From Hirsutella rhossiliensis (Eukaryota > Ascomycota > Sordariomycetes > Hypocreales > Ophiocordycipitaceae): a stretch of 64,000 bases of DNA. The notes under the pieces are model-generated. The model ran no database searches, was not told where the DNA came from, and was given only the letters and a program-made list of their open reading frames with translations. How positions within the stretch are numbered: the first letter of the stretch is position 1; every line of letters begins with the position of its first letter. The DNA lies in the NCBI RefSeq assembly GCF_020360975.1, contig NW_025408673.1:1364001-1428000 (forward strand), in the 5' to 3' direction. The translations under genes and the position numbers were made by a program. Below, piece by piece: positions 12,051-21,072 of the stretch.

Positions 12051-12407
12051 CTAGGTTTGTCCATACGGCCCCGGGTTGGATGGACAGCACGGTAGGCAAT
12101 TGTTACCACCCTTGCGGTCACAACAATGGACTTTGAGAAAGCTCACTTTCGCGCGCTCCACGCACGTTTTATGCCGGCCGCACGGCGCGTGGGTCGCTGG
12201 CCCTCTCAACCACTGCCACCACTCCCGCGTGTGTTTGACAGTCACCTTCACTTTGCCACCAGTGCCACTGCCCGTACTACACTCGGTCCGAACAATCCCG
12301 GCCGCTCGCCATGTGCCGAGGCAAGGACGGCCGGCAACACAACCGCCCCCATGGGCCGTGACGCTTCCAATCAAAACCACTACTACTGCAAGTGTACTCA
12401 AAATCAT
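12051..12407 (-). CDS. Candidate small secreted cysteine-rich protein (118 aa)
   Basis: This is not a family I recognise. The frame starts at an ATG at 12407 and ends at a TAG. Residues 2-18 form a hydrophobic run (Leu/Val/Ile-rich, ending Ser-Val-Thr-Ala), followed by His-Gly-Gly-Gly, which looks like a signal peptide with cleavage after Ala18. The remaining 100 or so residues carry ten cysteines, including two Cys-Cys pairs near the C-terminus, and several Gly and basic residues. Size, signal and cysteine content match the general profile of fungal secreted proteins, including effectors and antimicrobial proteins, but the cysteine spacing is not one I can name. It lies in the RIP-free island next to a Copia LTR, a setting typical of effector genes in some plant-pathogenic fungi. 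Longer overlapping frames on the plus strand (12076-12489) mean a chance frame cannot be excluded. An intron is possible and was not resolved. Confidence 0.45.
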   Translation of the reverse strand: MILSTLAVVVVLIGSVTAHGGGCVAGRPCLGTWRAAGIVRTECSTGSGTGGKVKVTVKHTREWWQWLRGPATHAPCGRHKTCVERAKVSFLKVHCCDRKGGNNCLPCCPSNPGPYGQT

Positions 12408-12470
12408 GATAGTGCGCTGCCTTTTTACTGAGATTACTGGGGCAGCGCTCTTCGGTCGTGCTTATCTAGA

Positions 12471-12516
12471 TCGTGGGTTGTTGCTTTAAATCGTGGGTCG
12501 TTGTTCCTTTTTAAAT
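12471..12516 (-). promoter_or_regulatory. Possible promoter of the 12051-12407 frame
   Basis: About 100 bp upstream of the ATG at 12407 (at higher coordinates, since the gene is on the minus strand) there is a TATA-like atttaaaaa at 12508-12516. Between it and the gene lies a 13-bp direct repeat, tcgtgggtygttg, at 12471-12483 and 12491-12503. Two copies two helical turns apart suggest a factor-binding site. This is an inference from position only. Confidence 0.3.
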
Positions 12517-12940
12517 AATAATAAAAAACGGGACGAGATAGGTAATCTTGGGCTCGTTTTTCCGAAAGACTGAGATATTAGGCGGCAGATCACGGGATCC
12601 GGTAGATAGCCGGAGAATCCTTTCTGGTCTATAGTCGCTAGTTTAGGCTAAAAAAGAAGCTAACTAAAAAAGCTGGTTGTATTTATCGCGTCTCGAGTCG
12701 ATTAGTCCGATCCGATTCCTAAGGGTTCTTTACTATCCTTAGAGGAAGGAGAATATAGTTTATAATAGCTTTAAAGCCTTAGTAGAGATATCTATTATCG
12801 GTAAAGAAAATAAGGTAGTGAGTAGTTTAACGTTCTATAGGAGCGAACGTCTCCTTATATTATATACCTAGATAATTATAGCAGAATAGAGTAATCTTTC
12901 CTAGATGCCTTAGGAACTATAATAACCCTCTACTATCTCG

Positions 12941-13008
12941 GAATAGCAGTTCTAGGAATGTGTTTCTAGTAGAGAAATTTTCCTCCGTTGCTAAGATATT
13001 TGTGTTCG
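12941..13008 (+). repeat. 68-bp direct repeat, copy 1
   Basis: It matches 13597-13664 at all but a few positions, with mostly G/A and C/T differences. The two copies frame 588 bp of non-RIPped DNA. They could be the ends of a small insertion or a segmental duplication. A shorter partial copy of the core ctaggaatgtgt occurs just after, at about 13016-13027. Confidence 0.8.
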
Positions 13009-13596
13009 CTAGTATCTAGGAATGTGTCGAGAAGAAGGGTCTAAGACTTGGTCCTGACATTGAGAAGAAGGTCCGGTCTTGGCTGTGAAGCCCGTAGCTT
13101 GCTTAATAAGTTGATGACTAACTTAATAGGTCCGTAGGCTGGAGCTAATGCAACTGGAAGAGGTTAGAGAGGTTTGAAAGGCAAGGTCTAAATAATAGGG
13201 TATAAGGAGGGGACGCCTTTATAAGGAAGACTATAGAAAAGGATTTTTCAAATTCACATACAAGAGAGATATACGGTTGATCTGACTTATCTTTTTTCCC
13301 CTTATAATCTTTTTCTATTCCCCCGTATAGCTCTTTTCGCGAGACCTGAAACCTGATAGCTAGCTGAAGGTGTAGGGACGAGACAGGATGAAACTGGGAT
13401 GACTTGGCAAGCTGACGCGGAGAGAGGGTCAGAGGGCGCCTATGCATTAGTAAGTCTGCGAGGAAGGAGATGGTAGACTAAAGAAGAGAGGGCAAGGGCA
13501 TAAATGGGAGAATGGTACAGCAGACAGGGGAAAAAATGGATAAGGACATATGCATTCTAAAAACATTATGCCCCTTGCCCTGCTCTCTACGCGAGA

Positions 13597-13664
13597 GAAT
13601 GGCAGTTCTAGGAATGTGTTTCCGGTAGAGAAATTTTCCTCCGTTGCTAAGATATTTATATTCG
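13597..13664 (+). repeat. 68-bp direct repeat, copy 2
   Basis: This is the partner of 12941-13008 in the same orientation. The sequences outside the two copies differ, so the repeat ends are fairly sharp. No terminal inverted repeat or target duplication was found around the pair. Confidence 0.8.
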
Positions 13665-13898
13665 AAGGTATTTAACTCGGTTTGAGATCTTTGGAATTCA
13701 GCCCAGGTGTTCAGCACACCGTGGAACAGATAGAACATTTAGTGCCATGCGCGCTAGATCAGGTTGCGTATGGTAGTGTCACGGGCTGTGCCCGGCTTGG
13801 TGGACCCGGTTGTATCGGGTCCGGCGGGTCATGCCCCGGCCCCGCTCCACGGAGCCGGATGCTACGAGAACATTCTACGATGAGCGATATAAGCTCGC

Positions 13899-13919
13899 GC
13901 TCGAGGCTTCGCCTCGAGC
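13899..13919. repeat. Short GC-rich hairpin
   Basis: A perfect 9-bp stem (gctcgaggc / gcctcgagc) closes a 3-base loop, ttc. It sits in the GC-rich part of the island with no gene I can recognise. It could form an RNA or DNA hairpin; no function is implied. Confidence 0.6.
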
Positions 13920-14654
13920 TCGGCTTTCTTTCCTCCTTAGTTCTAGATATACAACACCTAGGCACCTGCTTGTTGAGTAAACGCCGGGCCGGCCTCTTAC
14001 AGGGGCAATTGCTAGGCACGCCGGACGCCGTGTGGCTGAGACTCCAAATCGGGCACCGTCTCGGTTTTCAGCAAACCAAAATTTCTTGGCCAGAAGCAAG
14101 GCTCCTGTATCCGTTCTAATGCGACAATTTGCGGTTCGTGAGGAAGACTACGGAGCGAGACTGGCTAAATAAGTTTCAGTTGGGCCGAGGCATAAGAAAA
14201 TTCGAACTTTGGTGACCCAAATTAATTACAGTCACACATGGATACAATCCTTGCGGTTTTCCTTCGCTAACAGAACATGACAGGACTGCGGCCGCTGGAG
14301 AGGCAGGGTGCTTGCGGGAGCTTTGCCGTTTGCGCTTTGGTCGAGCTTCCTGCTGCTCATCAGAACTGATCTCCCATTCTGACCGTCGCCGCCGCAAGAT
14401 AGGTTGCCTCCTGCGGCCAGCTTGTCGCACGCCTATCCAGGGCTCCGAATAGTGTAACCGGTCCGATTTCCTGCCTCAAACCGCCTTAACGGTCCGTTCA
14501 AGCCGGCCGAACCGAACCGACGGTTTGTCTCGAACTCGCGAACCGCAATAATTCAGCCGAAGGCTGACTTTACATTAATCTAAATAAATTTTCCCAAATA
14601 TGAGGGTTTGGTGCAGACAGGGATTAATACGTTTGCTTATATCTTATGAATTGC

Positions 14655-14686
14655 TACACCGGCATGACTCTTACACCGGCATGACT
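14655..14686 (+). repeat. Tandem 15-bp repeat
   Basis: Two copies of tacaccggcatgact lie two bases apart (14655-14669 and 14672-14686). They are followed by a CCAAT-like attgg at about 14701. The arrangement could be part of a promoter, but no gene starts nearby that I can support. Confidence 0.6.
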
Positions 14687-15005
14687 TTTTACAGCCTCTG
14701 ATTGGTCCATCCCTTTTTGTTAGTGCATTTGGATTCTGCTAACAACTCCCGTTGTACCTCGGGCTTAGGGCCTGATCCACAACGCCTCGCAAAGAGCGAG
14801 ACGGACGTGCCGCTCGGGTAAAAGAGTATCTATACCCCGATTAATAGCGTTTTTTAGTGTAAATAAAAAAGTGCAAGCTCCTCCTTCCCTAGAAGTATGT
14901 CGACCCCTGCTAATAATATATCGAGCTAGTAGGGGCCGTATAGATGCCTATATTAGGGAAAGATACTAAGAGGAAGGCAGAAAAAGGCTAGTTTTTAGCC
15001 TAAGT

Positions 15006-15054
15006 CGCCCCGAAAGAAAAGAGGCGGTGTTAGAGCGTTTTTTCTTTCGGGGCG
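15006..15054. repeat. Perfect 15-bp inverted repeat
   Basis: The arms cgccccgaaagaaaa (15006-15020) and its exact reverse complement (15040-15054) enclose a 19-base loop. It lies at the edge where RIP resumes. It may be a hairpin or the remains of a small inverted-repeat transposon. Neither arm contains CA or TG, so RIP would not have altered it. Confidence 0.75.
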
Positions 15055-15192
15055 GCCTTAAGCTATAAACTATACCTTTCTATTAAGCCTTAAGATAACT
15101 TATAGGCTGCTTAGCGACTTTTATAGCCGCCTCGTATATAAAGATAAGGCTAATAATAATCTTAAAATAGCTATTATAACGTTAGCTATAGT

Positions 15193-15240
15193 ATAATATT
15201 ATAGCTACTTTATTTATAGTAGGAACACCGTTCTTTATAA
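15193..15240 (-). repeat. LTR2 end fragment
   Basis: About 48 bp match the end of LTR2 as it appears at 21020-21067. The match stops where the LINE begins at 15241. Only this end is present, so it is a truncated relic. Confidence 0.6.
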
Positions 15241-17917
15241 AGTAAGGTTCTCTTTTATATAAATAGAAAACTCTTTTTACCTTTACTAACTAAGGGTATA
15301 TACCCCTTACTAATAGGACCTAGCTTAGACCTAACTTAGGACCCTAGATTAAGCTTAAGAAGGGCCCCTTTAACCCTTACCCTCCTCTTAGCTTAAGGGC
15401 TAAAATAAGTATATTAAAGGCTAGGGCCTACTTAAAAAAAGCTTTAAAAGGCTAGTGCCTTTTAAAGACCCTAGAAAAAAGGCCTAAGGCCTAAGGCTAA
15501 GATAAAAAGGATATAAAGATAAAAGATAATACCTAGCTTATATTAAAAACTAGCTTTTTTAGACCTAGCCTAGCCTTACCTTAAGCTAGTTACTTTTAGC
15601 TTAACTAGTATTTAAAGTAAGTAAAAAGGTAAAAGAAAGTTACCTTTAATAGCTTTATTAGCTTTATATCTATTTAACTTATATTTTAATACTTATAGTA
15701 AACCTAGCCTTAGCTTTAGTACCCTTTCTTTAAAGACTAAGCCTAGGGCTTTTTTTAAATAAGCCTATTAAGCTTATAAAAAGATATAAGTAATAAGTAT
15801 AAGATCGGGTAATTAATAAGGTAAGTAGAGAGATCGTTTAAAGGAGTATAAAGTAGGATTTTATTTAAAATTTTTAATAAGTATATAAAGGGCTAAATAA
15901 TATATTAAAAAATAGAGGTATAAAAGATACTTATAAACTTACTTATTCTATCTACTACTCTTAAGGAAATCTTTTATCTTTTATAGACTATTGCTCGCTT
16001 ACTAGTAGACTAATTAGTTAGCTTTTAAGTATATCCTATAGTACTTAAAAAGCTCTATCTATAATATATCTTCCGAACTTAATAGGTAGTTTAATTATAG
16101 CGTAATAGTTAACGTAAGACTATAAGTTTTAGTATAAGTAGTAGATTTAACTAGAATATTCTATGCCCTACCTATTCTTATATCGCGGATATCTTTAGAA
16201 CCGCTAAGCTAAATTAAGTAATAAGGTATTATTTTTACTTATAAATAACTTATATATTTTATATATATTTCTATTTATTAAGATAAGCTTACCTTAATTA
16301 ATCTTCCTTAAAGGAAGCTATAGATATTTAGTAAAAGTCTTTTGTCTTTAAGAGTTATTTACTTAAACTATATTATAAAGCTTACTTTTACTAGCTTATT
16401 CTATAAAGCCTCCCTATACTTATTATTTCTTTATAATAAAAAAATAAGAATATAAAGGTATATTCTTATAAAGCTTTTAAGGAAGCTTAGAAAATTAAAT
16501 CCTTTTATAAAACCCTTATAAAAGGGCTTAAGAAGGTAACTATAAAGACTCTAGACCGCTAACAGCCCTTATAATAGTACTTATACTAGCTTATAGCCGC
16601 TTAGTAGCTTAAAGCTACTTAAGGAAACCTTAAAGCTAGCTTATAAGTAAAGGTTATTATAAAGAAATCGCTTAAGGCCTTAGTAAATACCTTAGCTAAA
16701 GCTCTAGCTAAGGCTTTAGCTAAAAGGAATATAAAAGAGAACTTTTAACTTTTTTTAAAGCTAAAAAAGAGATTACTAACGCTAACTATTAACCTTATTA
16801 TTCTTAATAATAAGCTTAATAAAGCTATAAGGAAACTAGCTATATTAGCTTTATTAACTTTAAATAAAAGTAATATAGTTATAATTATAAAGGCCCTTTA
16901 TATAGTAAAGAAGCTTTTAAATTAGCGGGATAAGTAGTCCTTATACCTTAAGAAGCTACCTTTTAAATCCGCTAACCTTTTTACTAGCTAAACTAAGCTA
17001 GTAGCTTAAAGTATTCCTAACTTTTTAAAGACTCCTATCCTTAATATCTTTATTATAAAAGCTAATACCTTTAGTAAGATTAATATCTTAAGGCAGCTTA
17101 AGTAGCTAAGTACCTTAAGCTTAACGTAAAAAGTAAGATCTATTATCTTTATAGTCCCTTTAAAGGCTATAAGGGCTAAATACTAAAAAAAAGGCTTTTA
17201 TATAATAAGTATATATATTTAAGTTAAGGCTTATAAGGAATATACTATATATATATAGTACTATAAGTGCCTTTCTTTTAGCTATAACCTTTAAACCTAT
17301 TAATAGCCTCTTAAGTATACCTTTTACCTAAGAAAGTACTTAACTAAGAACTATAATTACTTTAGCTATAAAGCTAGCTAAAGCTACTCTTACTTTAAGG
17401 TTTAATACTATAACTATAAAAAAGAGTACCTTATAACTAATAAGGTATAATATAAAGTTTATAAAGGAATAACTAATACTTAATAGCTTTAGCCTTATTA
17501 TACTTATAAGGCTCTTAAGGCCCCTTAAGCCCCCTAAGCTTAACTATAACCCTATTAATATTATATAGTATAATACTAATAAGTAGGAAATAACTAACTT
17601 ATTAATTTTAAAGTAAGCCTTAAAAATTAAAGTAAACCTTATCTTATTATAAGAGCGCTACTTTTATAAGATCGATAATAGCTATATCCTTATATAGTAT
17701 TTAGCCTATAATATTATAACCTTTATCCTTTTTATTAACTTTCCTAAGCTTACTAAGAGGCTTAGGGTTATAGCTTATAAGAAAAAGGAAGCTTAAATAA
17801 AAGCTAGTCTTAGCTTTAACCTCTTTTATAACTTTAATATATAAGCTATAAAGGTAAAAGGTACTAAGCTATTTACCTTTATTAACCTATATAATAAAAA
17901 AGAAGTTAAAAGGGCCT
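15241..17917 (+). mobile_element. 5' portion of a Tad-like LINE, RIP-dead, interrupted by LTR3
   Basis: The piece runs from the 5' untranslated region through ORF1 to the start of the endonuclease ORF. It matches the minus-strand copy at 37594-39460 throughout. Near 17260-17400 a zinc-knuckle block can be read (Tyr for Cys after RIP: Y-x-x-C, then Y-x-x-x-Y spacing), typical of Tad1 ORF1. It stops matching the LINE at about 17917, just after the position equivalent to 24590. An LTR3 copy sits inside at 15775-16470. Confidence 0.75.
15775..16470 (+). repeat. Solo LTR3 with 5-bp target duplication
   Basis: This 696-bp sequence runs from tataaaaaga to tattcttata, probably TG...CA before RIP. 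It is flanked by aagct at 15770-15774 and 16471-16475. Removing it restores the LINE as found at 38880-38950. Related copies lie at 46776-47389 and, reversed, at 61057-61492. No internal retrotransposon is attached, so the superfamily is unknown. Confidence 0.82.
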
Positions 17918-18749
17918 TAGTATTATAAAGTAAGTAAAGATATATATATAGGTACTATTTATAAATAATATTAATAAGCTATATAGAGCTCTTTTATATA
18001 TAGCTAGCCTATATATATATATATATAAGATCTAGCCTTTTATATATAACTATATAGCTTAGGCTAAAGCTTAAGCCTATAACTTATAATAGTTAAAGAC
18101 TTTTATATAATACCTTCCTTTTAATATAGCGCGGCGCTACTTTATTAATAGCTTTTATATAATTAGGCCTTAAGCTCTATATACTACTAGCTTTACCTTA
18201 CCCTTTCCTATTAATTATATTAGTCTTACTAGCCTTATTATCCTTATACTTATTAACTTAGGTAGCTAGAACCTAGCTCTATACTTATTAGCTAGTAAGC
18301 TATATAAATAAAGGTATAACTTATTATATATACTATTAAGAGGCTAGTAGCTAGCTTAGACCTATATAAGCTTTATATTTCCTATCCCTTTAACCTTAAG
18401 TAGCCTCTTTTACTAAGGAGTATATAAAAAGGTATCCTTTTTTCTTCCTTTCTTTCCTTTTCTTTCTTTTTTAACTATAATAATAATAATAATAATTAAG
18501 TTTTACTTTACTTAAAGCGGTAGTTTATTCCTAGCTATATTAGCTACTATATTAATAAGTACTTATAAGAATAGCTACTATAATAATAGTAGTAATAATA
18601 GTAATAATAACTTTAACTAATAAGTCTTTTATCTATTAATATAAAAGGCCGCGATCTATTATATTAAATTAACTTTTATAGTAAATATATTTACTTCTTT
18701 CTTTTTTTCTTTTTTCTTTTTATAGTATATAAAGTTATTTATAAACGCT
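17918..18749. other. AT-rich stretch with promoter-like elements
   Basis: No coding signal is seen. Just ahead of the frame at 18750 there is a TATA-type tataaaaagg at about 18423-18432, a pyrimidine tract at about 18436-18472 and a TAA microsatellite. This order (TATA, CT-rich tract, start) is that of a filamentous-fungal promoter or an LTR. CA and TG are absent. Confidence 0.45.
18479..18499 (+). repeat. TAA microsatellite
   Basis: About six consecutive taa/ata units. A second run of aat units at about 19547-19566 falls in the Asn-rich tail of the dead frame downstream. Confidence 0.8.
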
Positions 18750-19586
18750 ATACTAAGTATAGCTAATAATAACTTAACTATTACCGCTGCTCCTACCTAT
18801 ACCCCTATAACCGCGCTTACCGCCGCTACTTTTACTTTTATTATACTAGCCGCCCTTATATTATCTTTTTAAGTAACGATACTATCCTCGCCGCCGCTTA
18901 AAACGCTTAGCCCTTTTACTCTTACCTTTACCTCTATTACCTTTATAAGATTATTACTTAGTAAGTATAATAATTATTTTCCGCTAACTCCTTAAAGTAT
19001 AAGCGCTAAGTATAAGCTAGAGCCGCTTATATAGCCCCTTATATATAATATATATTATAAGAGCTCCTTTATACTAACTAAGTTAAGCGCTACTATAGTA
19101 GTAGTTATTACTAGTATATATATACTAGCCGTGCTTATAAGGCAGCGCCTCCTATCTTACTTACTATAGCGTTAGCTTAAAAGGCTAGCGCGTATAAGTA
19201 GCTATAAAGGGCTATTAAGAAGCGCCTTACCGCTACTACTACTACTTATTATAATCTCCGCGCCTTTAAGCGCTAAGGCCTTATCCTTAAGTAAGTTCCT
19301 TTTTTCTAGCTCCTTTACTTCCGCTATTAACTCCTTTAGTACTAATAATACTACCTTTATTACTTTATTAGCGGTCTTCTTAACTATACCCGCCGCTACC
19401 CTTACCGCTACTACTAGCTGCCCCCCCCTTACTTTTACCGCCCTTAAAGCCGCCGCTACCGCTAACTAGCTTAAAGGCTTAAAGGGCTACCTAAGCGCTT
19501 TAAAGAGCGCCGCTATTACTAATAAAGTAAAAGAGGATAATAGGGATAATAATAATAATAATAATAAAAGTAAGGATAAGGAATAA
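18750..19586 (+). pseudogene. RIP-killed frame for a Ser/Thr/Pro/Ala-rich protein (278 codons)
   Basis: I do not recognise a family. From an ATA at 18750 (ATG if RIP is reversed) to a TAA at 19586 one frame stays readable. Its only interruptions are TAA and TAG, which RIP makes from CAA, CAG and TGG. The protein would be rich in Thr, Ser, Ala, Pro and Leu in low-complexity runs and would end in a charged Asn/Asp/Lys tail coded by aat repeats. A promoter-like TATA and CT tract lie upstream. It is opposite in direction to the Gypsy pol at 21073-23601, so it is probably not that element's gag. It could be the gag of another element or a duplicated host gene inactivated by RIP. Confidence 0.5.
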
Positions 19587-19721
19587 GTTTAAGTAGTTTA
19601 AGGGCTTTACCTTAAAATAAACGCTATTTTTATCTCTATTTATACTATTACGCTTATATTATTATAACTAATTACTTTACTTTATTTACTTTATAATCTT
19701 AGCTTAAGCTACTATTAATAG

Positions 19722-21067
19722 TCTTAAGGTATATAAGTAAAAGCGGAATTTTAGGAAATTAAGGAATTATATAAGACTATATAATAAAGGGGAAGAAGGA
19801 GTATAAGGTAGGATTTTCAACGGAATTTATTAGTAGTATATTAGTATATAAAAGAGGTATTAAAGTTAATAATTCTATCTCTATTTACTAATAAATATAC
19901 TATCTTATATAGATAATTATAGCTAAATAAAAGAACCTTTCGGAACTAGATTTAAGCTGCTATATAGCCCTAAGACTAAGGAATTCTATAATACCTTAAG
20001 TAAATCTAAAAGTATCTTAGTTCTACTAATATTTATATTTAAAGGAGGTTAGTTATACTAGTATTCTTAAGAGGTCTTAGCTAGTATTCTAAGCTAGCTC
20101 TATTCCTTCGATTCCCGATTATACGATAACCGGTAAACTATTTAATATATTAATAAGATTATACTAGTAACCTTCTAAAGGTATCTAAAACTTCGACGTT
20201 AAATAAGAGGAAAAAACTAAAGTACTTAAAGGAAAACCTTCCCCTCTTTTATAGCTAGTCCGCCCTTATACTAGGTCGCGGTTATAATATATAGGAATCT
20301 TATACCGGCTATCTTAGGTATCGTTATAGTTAGTTAGAATTATATTAGCCCTACTATAAAGTAACCTTAGAAAGTAACTCCTTTATATACGCGGGGTATA
20401 TAGCGTTAATTAGTAGTACGAGCGTTTTTAGTTAACGGTTAATAGTTAATTATATAATTATCTTTAACCTTATCTTATAACGATATCTTCCTAGGCTCTA
20501 CTTTATTTTTCCGCTATAAGGCTTAGCGGGCTATTTTTATTAATACCGGCCTTTAGCCGGGCCGGTAGTTAGGTTATCGTACTAGCTTCGCGCTATACTT
20601 ATTAAGTTACTAGTATTAGCCCTAGGTTTTTATTTTCCTGGTCGGGGGGCCTAGACCGGGGTTAGGGGGAGGTCCTAATAAATTCGTTGCTAGGTCTAGG
20701 TAGGCGAGGTCTTAGCCGGCCTACTTATAGCGGGGCTAGACTGCTAGGATATTTATAAGCGCTTTTAGAAGCGCTAATTAGCTAATTAATAAGTAGGTTA
20801 ACGTAGTTTACTAGTCCGACTAAAATTTAATCGTGCCCTTAGCTAGATTTAAACTAACTCTAGCGTTATAGCTAGTAGGCTTCCTAGGTATATAACTACT
20901 ATACTATAAGGGTACCCGTTTAATATATAATAATATATAAAATAATAAGCGATTCTTACTTTATAAGATAGGATTTTATCTATAATTAATATACTACTTA
21001 TTAGCTTATATAATCGGGACAGTATATTATAGCTACTTTATTTATAGTAGGAATACCGTTCCTTATA
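19722..21067 (-). repeat. Solo LTR2 with 5-bp target duplication, carrying a ~775-bp insertion
   Basis: The two ends match the 568-bp LTR2 copies at 32728-33295 and 37026-37593, from tcttaagg to ccttata. The duplication aatag is at 19717-19721 and 21068-21072. About 775 bp of unrelated sequence (about 20136-20910) interrupts it between cggta and cccgttt. Confidence 0.85.
20136..20910. mobile_element. Unclassified ~775-bp insertion inside LTR2
   Basis: Its limits come from comparison with uninterrupted LTR2 copies. A ggta is present at both edges (20132-20135 and 20911-20914), possibly a short target duplication. The interior has several GC-rich blocks (20560-20720) and no readable protein. 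It may be a solo LTR of a further family. I find no second copy in the window. Confidence 0.5.
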
Positions 21068-21072
21068 AATAG

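Larger units (their letters stand above)
11963..14894. other. GC-balanced island that escaped RIP
   Basis: CA and TG return at normal frequency just right of the Copia-A LTR and fade again at about 14.82-15.06 kb. This is what single-copy DNA between RIPped repeats would look like. A somewhat TA-richer middle (about 12.6-12.9 kb) suggests patchy leakage of RIP. Apart from the candidate gene at 12051-12407 I find no recognisable protein. Several overlapping short frames at 13145-14430 lie on both strands and look like chance in GC-rich DNA. Confidence 0.75.

Noticed and set aside
12076..12489. Plus-strand frames of 137 and 101 codons overlapping the candidate secreted protein
   Set aside because: They have no signal peptide, domain or composition of a real protein, and they overlap a minus-strand frame with a better gene-like profile. 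Chance frames are common in this GC-rich patch.
13682..14119. 145-codon plus-strand frame and overlapping minus-strand frames
   Set aside because: Several frames on both strands are open at once and none shows a domain. They fit chance in GC-rich DNA with a hairpin, and no transcript evidence is available.
14176..14430. 84-codon minus-strand frame rich in Arg and Ser
   Set aside because: Low complexity, no recognisable motif and no promoter or start context that I could support.
18420..18500. Telomeric or CRISPR-like repeat
   Set aside because: It is only a pyrimidine tract and a TAA microsatellite. No TTAGGG arrays or spaced identical repeats occur in the window.
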